From NCBI RefSeq assembly GCF_003590145.2, contig NZ_CP060436.1:468001-532000 (forward strand): a stretch of 64,000 bases of DNA. Direction: 5' to 3'. The DNA comes from Pseudooceanicola algae. GTDB taxonomy: Bacteria; Pseudomonadota; Alphaproteobacteria; Rhodobacterales; Rhodobacteraceae. How positions within the stretch are numbered: position 1 is the first letter of the stretch; each line of letters opens with the position of its first letter. Positions 26,797-36,054 of this stretch are shown here, in pieces. Position numbers and translations under genes: made by a program. The notes beneath the pieces are model-generated. The model was not told the origin of the DNA and did no database searches. It saw only the letters and a program-made list of their open reading frames with translations.

Positions 26797-27006
26797 CTTC
26801 GGGTCCTTTTATCCGGTCTGGTGATCTTCCGCGCCCGGGCCCGGATTGCAAGGGGGCAGGGGCGGAAGGGGGCGGTTGCGACCCGTCCGGTCAGCGATCT
26901 GGTGCGCCTCTCTTTGCCGGCAAGGGCCAGCCGCGCGCGGTCCTTGGGGAACATCCTGGGGGCGGGTGTCGTTGGTCTTGGGCACATCACAAGGAAGGGG
27001 CCCACC

Positions 27007-27204
27007 ATGTCCGCACCAGACACAGAAATCGCCGAACAGGAAAAACGCCATCGTACACCGATCTGGGGCATCGTAATTGCCACCATCGTCGGGCTGGTGA
27101 TCGGGGGCGCCGCAACGTTCAAGGCTACCTCGGGCGATCCCGAACCGGGCGATGCCGCGATCACGCCGGCCGGTGAGGGCGCGCAAGTCCAGCCTGTGGA
27201 CTAA
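27007..27204 (+). CDS. Small single-pass membrane protein, unknown function
   Basis: A 65-residue product: a hydrophilic N terminus (MSAPDTEIAEQEKRHRTP), one membrane segment (about 20-36, WGIVIATIVGLVIGGAA), and a short acidic/Ala-rich tail. The ribosome site AAGGAAGGGG lies directly before ATG 27007, which supports real translation; a longer frame starting at 26773 is unlikely. It is divergent from pepN and co-directional with the amidotransferase gene 190 bases downstream. No family is recognised. Confidence 0.65.
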   Translation: MSAPDTEIAEQEKRHRTPIWGIVIATIVGLVIGGAATFKATSGDPEPGDAAITPAGEGAQVQPVD

Positions 27205-27393
27205 GGCGCGGCGGGCCCTGCAGCCAGGCATCGCGCCTGCTGACCCAGCGTGATGCCCGCGGACTGCCCGTCAGCAGCCCAGCCTGCCGAATTTCGGTGC
27301 ACCGCGCCCCCGTGGTGCATCTGCGCACAGCAAAAGCCGTTTTCATTGGCTGCGCGCGCGCCTAGTCTAGGGTCAGGCAACAAAGGCGCAACC

Positions 27394-28173
27394 ATGTCCA
27401 GACCCCTTATCGGCATCATCTCCAACCAGCATGTGGTCGAAAGCACGTACCGCATTCATGCAGGTGGCGTGATGAATTCCACGGCGGTGGCCGAGGTGTC
27501 GGATTGCATGCCGGCGCTGATCCCCGCCGATCCGCGAATGGTCTCGGTCGAGGAACTGCTGGAAAGCTTCGACGCCTTCCTGCTGACGGGTGGGCGGCCG
27601 AACGTGCATCCCTCTGAATACGGTGAAGCGGAAACCGAGGCACATGGGGCCTTCGACCGGGCTCGCGATGCGATCACCCTTCCGCTGATCCGCGCCTGCG
27701 TCGAACGCGGTCAGCCCTTCCTTGGCATCTGTCGTGGCTTTCAGGAGGTCGCGGTGGCCATGGGGTCGACCCTTCATCCTGAAATTCGCGATTTGCCGGG
27801 CCGGATGAACCACCGGATGCCCCCCGAAGGCACGCTTGAGGAAAAATTCGCCCTGCGCCACAAGGTCAGCTTTACCGAAGGCGGGGTCTTCCATCGTCTG
27901 ATGGGCGCGCCCGAGGTGATGACCAACACGCTGCATGGTCAGGGCGTCATCCATCCGGGCAAGCGCTTCGTGATCGACGGCACCGCTCCGGATGGCACGG
28001 CCGAGGCCGCCTATATCGACGGCGCGCCGGGCTTCACCCTGGCTGTGCAATGGCATCCCGAATACAATGCCGCCAATGATCCGGTGTCCCGGCCCCTGTT
28101 TGAAGGGCTGGGCGCAGCCGCCCGCGCCTGGAAGGCCGGCGAGCGGGCCACCCCGATGCTGAAAACCGCCTGA
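27394..28173 (+). CDS. Class I glutamine amidotransferase-like hydrolase (gamma-glutamyl-GABA hydrolase type)
   Basis: A 259-residue protein of the peptidase C26/PuuD group, which hydrolyse gamma-glutamyl amides such as gamma-glutamyl-GABA in putrescine breakdown. The start PLIGIISNQHVVESTYRIH matches the group. The nucleophile is C113 in LGICRGFQEV and the catalytic His and Glu are H221 and E223 in WHPEYN; LLTGGRPNVHPSEY forms the oxyanion strand. ATG 27394 follows AAAGG by seven bases. No other puu gene is nearby, so the substrate is inferred from family only. Confidence 0.88.
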   Translation: MSRPLIGIISNQHVVESTYRIHAGGVMNSTAVAEVSDCMPALIPADPRMVSVEELLESFDAFLLTGGRPNVHPSEYGEAETEAHGAFDRARDAITLPLIRACVERGQPFLGICRGFQEVAVAMGSTLHPEIRDLPGRMNHRMPPEGTLEEKFALRHKVSFTEGGVFHRLMGAPEVMTNTLHGQGVIHPGKRFVIDGTAPDGTAEAAYIDGAPGFTLAVQWHPEYNAANDPVSRPLFEGLGAAARAWKAGERATPMLKTA

Positions 28174-28626
28174 ACAGTGCATTGCGGCCCGGCGCGCGTG
28201 GCGCACGGGCATTGCCAACTGCGCGATGTCTTTCGCTTTGCGGGCCCGCGCGCTTCGTGCTGGCATGGGGCGCAAGGTGGGCTATGGTGACTTCGCGTGA
28301 CTTTCTTCAACGATACCGGGTGGCTGGCGGATCGCGTCCCAAGCAGGAAACGCCGCGCGATTGCGCCGCTTTGCCGACGTCTGACGGCGGGATTTGGCGT
28401 CAATCTGCACTCTCTGTGCGTGTTAGCGCTGCCAAGGCTTCCCTGTTTCATCCAGTTGATGGAAAAGGGTTTCACCCTGCGCGGCAACGCGATCCCATGG
28501 TGGCGAAAGCGCCGCGGAATCGCTTTGAAGTAGCAGCAAGCAGACCGCCGGATTTGACTTGGCCCATCGGCCCTGTCATCCCGGCGAAAGTTTCGCGCCC
28601 GGACCTGGTGCGCGTTTCAAGGAGGT
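28174..28626. other. Long intergenic region upstream of pntA
   Basis: About 450 bases without a convincing gene. A GTG frame at 28297-28533 has no ribosome site and no family-like features. A TTGACT at 28554-28559 could be a -35 element, but the matching -10 is poor. The pntAB promoter should be in this stretch or in the palindrome that follows. Confidence 0.5.
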
Positions 28627-28645
28627 GTCGGACCCATGGTCCGAC
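28627..28645 (+). promoter_or_regulatory. Palindrome with an embedded ATG and strong ribosome site ahead of pntA
   Basis: GTCGGACC-CAT-GGTCCGAC is a perfect 8-bp inverted repeat. AAGGAGG, the best Shine-Dalgarno near here, stands just before it at about 28619-28625, and an ATG begins at 28636 inside the palindrome. The resulting 54-codon frame ends at TGA 28800, inside pntA, in a different frame. This could be an operator or a leader-peptide switch that sets pntA translation; the sequence alone cannot decide. Confidence 0.45.
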
Positions 28646-28705
28646 AAGAAGACATGCTCTTTCTCACCGGAAGGGCAGGATGTTCGAAAAAGGGGGACGT
28701 CACAG

Positions 28706-30280
28706 GTGAAAATCGGTACGCCAACAGAAGTTTTCGAGGGAGAAGCCCGCGTTGCCATGACGCCGGATTCGGCTCTGCAACTTCAGAAACTGGGGCATGA
28801 ATGCTTCATCCAGTCCGGGGCAGGCCAGAAGGCCAGCTTTACCGACGCTGCATATGAAGAGGCCGGTGTCACCGTGCTTCCGGATGCCGCGACATTGTTC
28901 GACACCGTCGACATCGTGGCCAAGGTGCGCGCACCTTCCGATGACGAAGCGAAGATGCTGAAGTCGGGGCAGACCCTGATTTCCTTCTTCAACCCGGCCG
29001 GAAATACCGAACTGCTGGACCTGTGCAAGGATCAGGGCGCAACCGTCCTGGCCATGGAAATGATCCCGCGCATCAGCCGGGCGCAGAAGATGGACGCCCT
29101 GTCCTCGATGGCGAATATCGCGGGCTACCGCGCCGTGATCGAAGCCGGCAACAACTACGGCCGCTTCTTCACCGGTCAGATCACCGCCGCGGGCAAGGTG
29201 CCCCCGGCCAAGGTGCTGATCGTCGGCGCCGGCGTCGCCGGTCTGGCCGCCATCGGTGCCGCGACCTCGCTCGGTGCGATCACCTATGCCTTCGACGTGC
29301 GCCCCGAAGTGGCCGAACAGGTCGAATCCATGGGCGCCGAGTTTGTCTACCTGGACTTCGAGGAAGAGCAGACCGACGGTGCGTCCTCTGGTGGCTATGC
29401 CTCTGTTTCCTCGCCTGAATTCCGCGAAGCCCAGCTGGCGAAGTTCCGCGAGATCGCGCCCGAGATGGACATCGTGATCACCACGGCCCTGATCCCCAAC
29501 CGCGAAGCGCCCAAGCTTTGGCTGGAAGACATGATCGCCTCGATGAAACGCGGCTCGGTCATCGTCGACCTGGCGGCGGAAAAGGGCGGCAATGCCGAAG
29601 GCACGGTGCCGGATGAAAAGATTGTCACCGACAACGGCGTCACGATCATCGGCTATACCGATTTCCCCAGCCGGATGGCGTCGCAGGCCTCCAGCCTTTA
29701 CGCCACGAATATCCGCCACCTGATGACGGATCTGACGCCGGCCAAGGACGGTGTCGTCAACCAGAACATGGAAGACGACGTGATCCGTTCCGCGACGGTC
29801 ACCCATGGCGGAGAGATCACCTTCCCGCCGCCGCCCCTGAAGATCAAGGCGATCGCGGCGCAGAAGCCGAAGGAAAAGGTCAAGGAGCCGACGCCGGAAG
29901 AACGGCGCGCGGCCGAAACCGCCGCCTTCAAGAAACAGACCCGCAACCAGGTCACCCTGCTGGTGATCGGCGCGGCGCTGCTGCTGGGGGTTGGCCTCGT
30001 CGCTCCGGCCAGCTTCATGCAGCACTTCATCGTCTTCGTGTTGTCGGTCTTCGTCGGCTTCCAGGTGATCTGGGGCGTGTCGCATTCGCTGCACACGCCG
30101 CTGATGGCGGTCACCAACGCGATTTCGTCGATCATCATCCTGGGCGCCCTGATGCAGATCGGGTCGGGCAGCTGGATCGTGATCCTGCTGGGGTCGTTGT
30201 CGGTCTTCATGGCCGGGATCAACATCTTCGGCGGCTTCCTTGTCACCCGGCGCATGCTCGCCATGTTCCAGAAATCGTAA
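28706..30280 (+). CDS. pntA: NAD(P) transhydrogenase subunit alpha
   Basis: PntA with PntB forms the proton-translocating transhydrogenase that makes NADPH from NADH at the inner membrane. The start is GTG 28706 ([19 protein letters not shown] follows), giving 524 residues with AGGGGGA upstream. An upstream ATG frame at 28559 does not resemble the family. Domain I has the NAD-binding loop [17 protein letters not shown] near 170-186 and [16 protein letters not shown] charged Lys/Glu/Pro linker (about 385-415) precedes membrane segments (about 420-515). This is the E. coli-like form with the membrane part fused to alpha. pntB follows after 13 bases. Confidence 0.96.
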   Translation: MKIGTPTEVFEGEARVAMTPDSALQLQKLGHECFIQSGAGQKASFTDAAYEEAGVTVLPDAATLFDTVDIVAKVRAPSDDEAKMLKSGQTLISFFNPAGNTELLDLCKDQGATVLAMEMIPRISRAQKMDALSSMANIAGYRAVIEAGNNYGRFFTGQITAAGKVPPAKVLIVGAGVAGLAAIGAATSLGAITYAFDVRPEVAEQVESMGAEFVYLDFEEEQTDGASSGGYASVSSPEFREAQLAKFREIAPEMDIVITTALIPNREAPKLWLEDMIASMKRGSVIVDLAAEKGGNAEGTVPDEKIVTDNGVTIIGYTDFPSRMASQASSLYATNIRHLMTDLTPAKDGVVNQNMEDDVIRSATVTHGGEITFPPPPLKIKAIAAQKPKEKVKEPTPEERRAAETAAFKKQTRNQVTLLVIGAALLLGVGLVAPASFMQHFIVFVLSVFVGFQVIWGVSHSLHTPLMAVTNAISSIIILGALMQIGSGSWIVILLGSLSVFMAGINIFGGFLVTRRMLAMFQKS

Positions 30281-30293
30281 GGAGGTCGGGATT

Positions 30294-31727
30294 ATGGATT
30301 TCGGTTTCACGACAGCGGCCTATGTGGTCGCAGCGGTCCTTTTCATCCTGTCGCTGGGGGGGCTTTCGGGCCAGGAAAGCGCCAAGCGGGCCGTCTGGTA
30401 CGGCATCGCGGGCATGGCGCTGGCGGTTTTCGCCACGCTGATCGGCCCCGGCGCAGGCTTCTGGCTGCTTTCGCTCATCCTGATCACAGCGGGCGGCATC
30501 ATCGGCTTCTTCGTCGCCACGCGCGTCCAAATGACCGAGATGCCGCAACTGGTCGCAGCCATGCATTCGCTCGTCGGCCTGGCGGCGGTCTTCGTGGGCT
30601 TCAACGCCCACTTCGAACTGGCCCACGTCCTGCGCATGGACGAGGTCGAGCGCGCCACGCTGCACGGCTTTGCCGAGCTTCTGGCGCATAAGACCCTGGT
30701 CGAGCAGAATATCCTGCGGGTAGAGCTGTTCCTTGGCATCTTCATCGGGGCGGTGACCTTCACCGGGTCGGTGATTGCCTATGGCAAGCTGGCCGGCAAG
30801 GTGAACTCCAAGGCGACGAAGCTGCCCGGCGGTCACATGCTGAACGCAGCTGCGGCGGCGATTTCGGTCCTGTGCCTGATCTGGTACTTCAGCACCGGTG
30901 GCTTCCTGCCGTTGATCCTGATGACGGCGGCAGCGCTGTTCATCGGCTATCACCTGATCATGGGCATCGGTGGGGCGGACATGCCCGTCGTGGTGTCGAT
31001 GCTGAACAGCTATTCCGGCTGGGCGGCAGCGGCCATCGGCTTCTCGCTCGGCAATGACCTGCTGATCGTGGTCGGCGCGCTGGTCGGCTCTTCCGGCGCG
31101 ATCCTGTCCTACATCATGTGCAAGGCGATGAACCGCAGCTTCGTATCGGTCATCCTTGGTGGGTTCGGCGGCAGCGCCGGTCCGGCGATGGAAGTCGAAG
31201 GCGAACAGATCGCCATTGACGCGGACGGCGTCGCCTCGGCGCTGGACGAGGCAGACAGCATCATCATCATTCCGGGCTACGGCATGGCGGTGGCGCAGGC
31301 CCAGCAATCGGTCAGCGAGTTGACGCGCAAGCTGCGCGCCAAGGGCAAGACCGTGCGTTTCGCCATCCACCCGGTTGCGGGCCGTCTGCCCGGCCACATG
31401 AACGTGCTGCTGGCCGAGGCCAAGGTGCCCTACGACATCGTGCTGGAAATGGACGAGATCAACGACGACTTCCCGACCACGGACGTCGCCATCGTCATCG
31501 GCTCGAACGACATCGTGAACCCGGCCGCGCAGGAAGATCCCAACAGCCCCATCGCCGGCATGCCGGTTCTGGAATGCTGGAAGGCCAAGCAGGTCTTCGT
31601 CTCCAAGCGCGGGCAGGGTACCGGTTATTCCGGCATCGAGAACCCGCTGTTCTACAAGGACAACACGCGGATGTTCTACGGTGACGCGAAGAAGTCTCTT
31701 GATGAGCTGCTGACCAAGCTTTCCTGA
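30294..31727 (+). CDS. pntB: NAD(P) transhydrogenase subunit beta
   Basis: The beta subunit carries most of the proton channel and the NADP(H)-binding domain III. The start ATG 30294 ([17 protein letters not shown]) follows a consensus AAGGAGG and gives 477 residues. About nine membrane segments occupy residues 3-270. The channel-region segment [10 protein letters not shown] carries the conserved His. Domain III (about 290-477) has [16 protein letters not shown] (NADP site), [18 protein letters not shown] and [13 protein letters not shown] clear terminator follows at 31753. Confidence 0.96.
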   Translation: MDFGFTTAAYVVAAVLFILSLGGLSGQESAKRAVWYGIAGMALAVFATLIGPGAGFWLLSLILITAGGIIGFFVATRVQMTEMPQLVAAMHSLVGLAAVFVGFNAHFELAHVLRMDEVERATLHGFAELLAHKTLVEQNILRVELFLGIFIGAVTFTGSVIAYGKLAGKVNSKATKLPGGHMLNAAAAAISVLCLIWYFSTGGFLPLILMTAAALFIGYHLIMGIGGADMPVVVSMLNSYSGWAAAAIGFSLGNDLLIVVGALVGSSGAILSYIMCKAMNRSFVSVILGGFGGSAGPAMEVEGEQIAIDADGVASALDEADSIIIIPGYGMAVAQAQQSVSELTRKLRAKGKTVRFAIHPVAGRLPGHMNVLLAEAKVPYDIVLEMDEINDDFPTTDVAIVIGSNDIVNPAAQEDPNSPIAGMPVLECWKAKQVFVSKRGQGTGYSGIENPLFYKDNTRMFYGDAKKSLDELLTKLS

Positions 31728-31752
31728 GCCCGCATCAGTCAATCACGCCAGG

Positions 31753-31781
31753 GGGCGGTCCTTTCGGGGGCCGCCCTTTTT
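31753..31781 (+). terminator. Intrinsic terminator after pntB
   Basis: GGGCGGTCC / GGGCCGCCC (9 bp, one wobble) with loop TTTCGG, followed by TTTTT. It lies 25 bases after the pntB stop. Confidence 0.9.
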
Positions 31782-31958
31782 GTTGCGTGGTGGGTGGGGA
31801 AAGGTGCGGTGAGGTCGCTTGCGCAAGGCAGCTTCGCAAGCGTCCTTCGCGGGCGGGGCAACCGGAGGCTCTGCGCCCCGTACCGGGCTATTCATCCCTT
31901 AGCTAACCGTAGAAGCTTCTCCCAAGTCATTGGCAGGGCTTGCCCTTTGCACCAAAGC

Positions 31959-31988
31959 AAAACGCCCGAAGCAGGGCTCCGGGCGTTT
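31959..31988 (-). terminator. Intrinsic terminator after the peptide ABC permease genes
   Basis: On the minus strand AAACGCCCG pairs with CGGGCGTTT around an 11-base loop and runs into TTTTGC. It lies just after the oppC-like stop at 32012. Confidence 0.82.
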
Positions 31989-32011
31989 CGAGGTCTCAGG
32001 CGTTCAGGGGA

Positions 32012-32965
32012 TCAGCGACCGCGGATCCGCGGATCCAGCGCATCGCGCAGCCCGTCGCCAAGGTAGTTCACCGACAGCACGGTCAGCGAAATCGCGACCC
32101 CCGGCAGCAGCACCCGTTCAGGGTTCTGTTGCAGGTAATCCACCGCATCATACAGCAGCCGGCCCCAGGTCGGAAAATCCGGCGGGAAGCCAAGCCCGAG
32201 GAAGCTGAGCGCGCTTTCCGTGATGATCGCATTGGCAATCCCCAGCGTTGCCGAGACCACGATGGGCGAGATCACGTTGGGCAGGATATGGCGCAGGATC
32301 ATCATCTTGTTTGTCGTCCCGATGGACCGCGCGGCCAGAACGAATTCCCGCTCCTTCAGCGCCAGAACATCGCCGCGCACGATCCGCGCCGTCGGCATCC
32401 AGGAGGTCACGCCGATCGCGGTCACGATCAGCAGGAAAATTCCGGTTTCGGTGCCGAAGGCCTTGGACAGCGGATCGCGGAACAGCAGCACCATGACCAG
32501 CAGCAGCGGCAGCAGGGGCAGGGCCAGGAACAGGTCCGTCACCCGCATCAGCAGGTTGTCGAGCCGCTTGAAATAGCCCGCCGAGATACCGACCAGCGTG
32601 CCAAGCACCAGCGCCAGCAGCATGGCGCTGATCCCGACCGCCAGGCTGACCTGGCCGCCTTCCATCAGGCGGGCCATCATGTCACGCCCCAGCTGGTCGG
32701 TGCCGAAGGGATGCGCCCAGCTGGGCCCTTCGTTGCGCGCCCGGAAGTCGATCTTGGCGGGGTCCAGACCCCAGAGATAGGGACCAAGGAAAACTCCGAG
32801 CACGATCAGCACGAAGACGATTCCGCCGGCCATGGCGCCCTTGTGGTGACGGAACTGGCTCCACACTTCGGCCCATTGGCTGCGTGGCGGGGTCGAGGGC
32901 ACCGGTGCGGCCAGGATCTCGGACACCGGAACGTCGGGCGGCGGGGGGGGAGGTGTCTCAGTCAT
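32012..32965 (-). CDS. Dipeptide/oligopeptide ABC transporter permease (DppC/OppC type)
   Basis: An inner-membrane permease of 317 residues from ATG 32965. A Pro-rich cytoplasmic N terminus (MTETPPPPPPDVP) precedes the OppC-type N segment WSQFRHHKGAMAGGIVFVLIVLG. About six membrane helices follow. The EAA loop that docks the ATPase is visible as EREFVLAARSIGTTNKMMILRHILPN. The C terminus GDGLRDALDPRIRGR is typical. It overlaps the upstream permease gene by eight bases, so the two are translationally coupled. The substrate is inferred from family only. Confidence 0.93.
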   Translation of the reverse strand: MTETPPPPPPDVPVSEILAAPVPSTPPRSQWAEVWSQFRHHKGAMAGGIVFVLIVLGVFLGPYLWGLDPAKIDFRARNEGPSWAHPFGTDQLGRDMMARLMEGGQVSLAVGISAMLLALVLGTLVGISAGYFKRLDNLLMRVTDLFLALPLLPLLLVMVLLFRDPLSKAFGTETGIFLLIVTAIGVTSWMPTARIVRGDVLALKEREFVLAARSIGTTNKMMILRHILPNVISPIVVSATLGIANAIITESALSFLGLGFPPDFPTWGRLLYDAVDYLQQNPERVLLPGVAISLTVLSVNYLGDGLRDALDPRIRGR

Positions 32966-33980
32966 AGCGGATCCGCGGGTCGAGGATGCCGTAGAGCACG
33001 TCGGCAATCAGGTTGAAAAGGACGATCAGCACGGCAAAGATGAAGGTCAGCGTCTGCACCATCGGCAGGTCGTTGGCCTGGATGGCGCCGATCAGAAGCT
33101 GGCCGATGCCGTTCACCTTGAAGACCTGTTCGGTGATGATCGCACCGCCAAAGATCTGCGGAATGCCGAGCGCGATGACGGTGACCACGGGGATCATCGA
33201 GTTGCGCATCACATGGACCAGCACGACGGCCTTTTCGCCCAGACCCTTGGCGCGGGCGGTACGGACGTAATCCTGGTTCAGGTTGTCGAGCATCGAAGCC
33301 CGCATGAAGCGTGACAGTTGCGAGGTGATCTGCAGGGCCAGCACCATGACGGGCATGACCATCTGGCGGATCTGGGCGCCGAAGCTGTCCCAATCGGTGA
33401 CCTTCAGCGTGGTGTCGTAGATCGACGGGAACCACCAGAAGCTTTCGCGCGGCATGTTGACCGAGAAGATCACGATGACCAGAACGCCGGAAAAGAACGG
33501 CGGCACCGAATAGCCGATCATGGTCACGAAGGTCCCGACGTTGTCGAAGACCGAATAATGCCGGTAGGCCGAATAGATGCCGATGGGCAGGGCGATCAGG
33601 ATGGCGACCACATAGGCGGTGCCCACGACCCAAAGCGTCTGGGGCAGGCGTTGCACCACGATGTCCATGACGGGCGACCGGGTCTGCCAGCTGAAGACGC
33701 GCAGCTTGCCGTCGGCCAGGTGGGTGCCGAAGATATTGTCGATCAGCACCTGAGGTTCGATCCAGAAGAACTGCACCAGCCATTTGTAGAACTGGACATA
33801 GCCGGGTTCGCCAAGGCCAAGGGCCTCGCGCATCCGCTGCTTGACCTCGGGCGGGACGGTCAGCGGGACCTGGGCCATGGGATCGCCGGGCGACAGCTGC
33901 AGCAGGCCGAAAATGACCATGGCGATCGCAAGCAGCGTCGGGACGGCAATGATGAGCCGTCGGATGGTGAAATTGAGCAT
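32958..33980 (-). CDS. Dipeptide/oligopeptide ABC transporter permease (DppB/OppB type)
   Basis: A 340-residue inner-membrane permease. The N terminus MLNFTIRRLIIAVPTLLAIAMV and the motif QLSPGDPM are hallmarks of the DppB/OppB group. A periplasmic insert (about 45-110) precedes the six-helix core, and the EAA loop is YVRTARAKGLGEKAVVLVHVMRN. The C terminus reads DVLYGILDPRIRYD. No clear Shine-Dalgarno precedes ATG 33980. It lies 90 bases downstream of the binding-protein gene, in the usual binding protein, B, C order. Confidence 0.93.
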   Translation of the reverse strand: MLNFTIRRLIIAVPTLLAIAMVIFGLLQLSPGDPMAQVPLTVPPEVKQRMREALGLGEPGYVQFYKWLVQFFWIEPQVLIDNIFGTHLADGKLRVFSWQTRSPVMDIVVQRLPQTLWVVGTAYVVAILIALPIGIYSAYRHYSVFDNVGTFVTMIGYSVPPFFSGVLVIVIFSVNMPRESFWWFPSIYDTTLKVTDWDSFGAQIRQMVMPVMVLALQITSQLSRFMRASMLDNLNQDYVRTARAKGLGEKAVVLVHVMRNSMIPVVTVIALGIPQIFGGAIITEQVFKVNGIGQLLIGAIQANDLPMVQTLTFIFAVLIVLFNLIADVLYGILDPRIRYD

Positions 33981-34070
33981 GAGGAGACCGGGCGTTCTGG
34001 CGTCAGCGGGGCCGGGCCCCGAAGCCGCGGAGGTCCGGGGGCCGGCACATGGCCGACCCCCGGTTCAGGG

Positions 34071-35777
34071 TTACTCCTTGATGCGGTACCAATCGGCCGC
34101 ATTCCAGAGTTCGCTGTCCCAGGTGTTCAGAACGACGCCGCCCAGGGAGTTGGAGTGCGCCGAAACCCGGCCGCGATCGACCAGCGGGACGATCGTGTAG
34201 CTTTCCTTGGTCAGCATCTCGTTCAGCTTGATCGCGATCTCGCCGCGCTTTTCAAGCTCGCCGGTCTGCGCCAGCTCGTCGAGCAGGGCGTCATAGGCGG
34301 GATCGCAGTAGCGGTTCATGTTCTCGCCCTGCCATTGCGAAGACGGCTTGGGTTCGTTGCCGCAACGGTATTGCGCCAGATAGGCCTGCGGATCGGTGCC
34401 GTCGAAGTTGTTGGCGTACATTTCCACGTCCGCATAGAACTTCTGGAAGGTGTCGGGCGAGCCCGGATCCCCACCGAAGAAGACCGAGGAGGACACGTTC
34501 TTCAGCTCGGTTTCGACGCCGATTTCGCTCCACCAGGCCTTGATCGCATCCTGGAAGTTCTGACGCACGGCATTGGTCGAGGACTGGAACAGCAGCTTGA
34601 GCGGAACGCCGTCCTTTTCACGGATGCCGTCACCGTCGGTATCGACCACGCCCGCTTCGTCGAGCAGCGCATTGGCGCCTTCGATGTCCTGGGTCATGCA
34701 ATCGGTGTTCGAAGATGCGTAAAGTTCAGGCGCCGGCACCAGATTGCAGGTCGGGCGACCCGCCTGGCCATAGCCGATCTCGACCAGGATCTCGCGGTCG
34801 ATGGCCATCGAAAGGGCCTTGCGCACGGCGAGATCGGTCAGGAAGGGGTGCGGTTCGGCCACGGTGGCGCGTGTCTCGGGCGGCAGATCGGCCGAGGGGT
34901 TGGTCAGGTTCATCTCGATCCGCTCAACCAGCGTTCCGAATGCCGCAACAGTCTTGCCCTGGCCGCCTTCGGCCATCTTGGCCAGCACTTCGGGGGCCAG
35001 TTGCAGGTTCCAGGCATAGTCGAACTCGCCGGTTTCCAGCACCGCACGACCTGCCGCGGTGGCGTCGCCGCCGCCCTTGAAGGTCGCGGTCGCGAAGGCG
35101 GGTTTCGCCGGGTCGCGGTAGTTCGGGTTGGCCGACATGGAGATTACGTCATTGGGCTTGAATTCGTCCACGACGAAGGGGCCGGTGCCGATCGGGTTGA
35201 AGTTGGCCTCGGTGCATTCGGGTGCGCGCGGGCCCAGGCATTCGGCGAATTGCGCGGCCTGGATGATCGGCGACTGGCCGCCCATGAAGGGCAGATAGGG
35301 GTTGGGTTGCGGCGCCTTGAAGGTGACCTTGACGGTCAGGTCGTCGAGGGCTTCCACCGATTCCACGGCGTCGAACTTGGAAAACTGGGCGCAACCGCCG
35401 CCGTCCGCCATGCAGTATTCAGAGGTGAAGACCACATCGGCCGAGGTCAGGGGCGTGCCGTCGGACCACAGCAGGCCTTCCTTCAGTTTCCAGGTGATCG
35501 TCGTCAGATCTTCCGAAACGCCGCCATTGCCCACCGTGGGGATCTCTTCGGCGAGGTAGGGCACAAGGCCGCCTTTTTCGTCGAAGCGTGCAAGCGGTTC
35601 CAGGATCAGGGACGAGCTTTCGATGTCCTTGGTGCCGCTGGAAAGATAGGGGTTCAGGATGGACGGCGCCTGCCAGTAGATGATGTTGACATGGCCGTCG
35701 GCGCCGCGTTCGGCCATGGCCGCCGGCGCCAGTGCGACGGTCGCGGCCGCACCCAGCAGAATGGTTTTGAATGACAT
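34071..35777 (-). CDS. Peptide ABC transporter substrate-binding protein (family 5)
   Basis: A periplasmic binding protein of 568 residues including a Sec signal peptide (MSFKTILLGAAATVALAPAAMA, cleavage after about residue 22). The family 5 features are NIIYWQAPSILNPYLSSGTKD near the mature N terminus, the TWKLKEGLLWSDGTPLTSADVVFT motif region, and VRKALSMAIDREILVE. GGGAG stands before ATG 35777; a longer frame from 36056 runs into the divergent promoter and is rejected. It is the first gene of the minus-strand transporter operon and binds peptides or related amides by family; the exact ligand is unknown. Confidence 0.92.
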   Translation of the reverse strand: MSFKTILLGAAATVALAPAAMAERGADGHVNIIYWQAPSILNPYLSSGTKDIESSSLILEPLARFDEKGGLVPYLAEEIPTVGNGGVSEDLTTITWKLKEGLLWSDGTPLTSADVVFTSEYCMADGGGCAQFSKFDAVESVEALDDLTVKVTFKAPQPNPYLPFMGGQSPIIQAAQFAECLGPRAPECTEANFNPIGTGPFVVDEFKPNDVISMSANPNYRDPAKPAFATATFKGGGDATAAGRAVLETGEFDYAWNLQLAPEVLAKMAEGGQGKTVAAFGTLVERIEMNLTNPSADLPPETRATVAEPHPFLTDLAVRKALSMAIDREILVEIGYGQAGRPTCNLVPAPELYASSNTDCMTQDIEGANALLDEAGVVDTDGDGIREKDGVPLKLLFQSSTNAVRQNFQDAIKAWWSEIGVETELKNVSSSVFFGGDPGSPDTFQKFYADVEMYANNFDGTDPQAYLAQYRCGNEPKPSSQWQGENMNRYCDPAYDALLDELAQTGELEKRGEIAIKLNEMLTKESYTIVPLVDRGRVSAHSNSLGGVVLNTWDSELWNAADWYRIKE

Positions 35778-35975
35778 TTGTGTCTCCCGGTTAGATAGCC
35801 CGGCCCTTTTGGCAGGCCGGTTACGAATGTGGGTGAATTGGCGAAAATGCGGCACGTCATTTCTGCTGTGCCACATTCCGGTTCGTCTCCCCACGGACTG
35901 TTGCCATCGAAAATCGGATTCGTGCAAAATGCAAGCCTTCCGGTCCGGTGACGCTAAGGGAGAGGCGCGGGCAGT

Positions 35976-36005
35976 TTGACATTTCGGCGAAAGCCTCTGT
36001 AGCGT
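35976..36005 (+). promoter_or_regulatory. Candidate sigma-70 promoter for the peptide ATPase gene
   Basis: A consensus -35 TTGACA at 35976-35981 is followed, after 18 bases, by TAGCGT at 36000-36005, a partial -10. The start codon is 50 bases further on. The 277-base divergent region should also hold the opposite promoter for the binding-protein operon, which I could not place. Confidence 0.45.
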
Positions 36006-36054
36006 CGCTCCAACACTTCCTTTGCTCCCGAAAAATTTCTTTGCGAGGCGCCGC

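Noticed and set aside
28297-28533. A 78-codon GTG frame upstream of pntA
   Set aside because: No ribosome site; Arg/Leu-rich product without pattern; likely chance in a long intergenic region.
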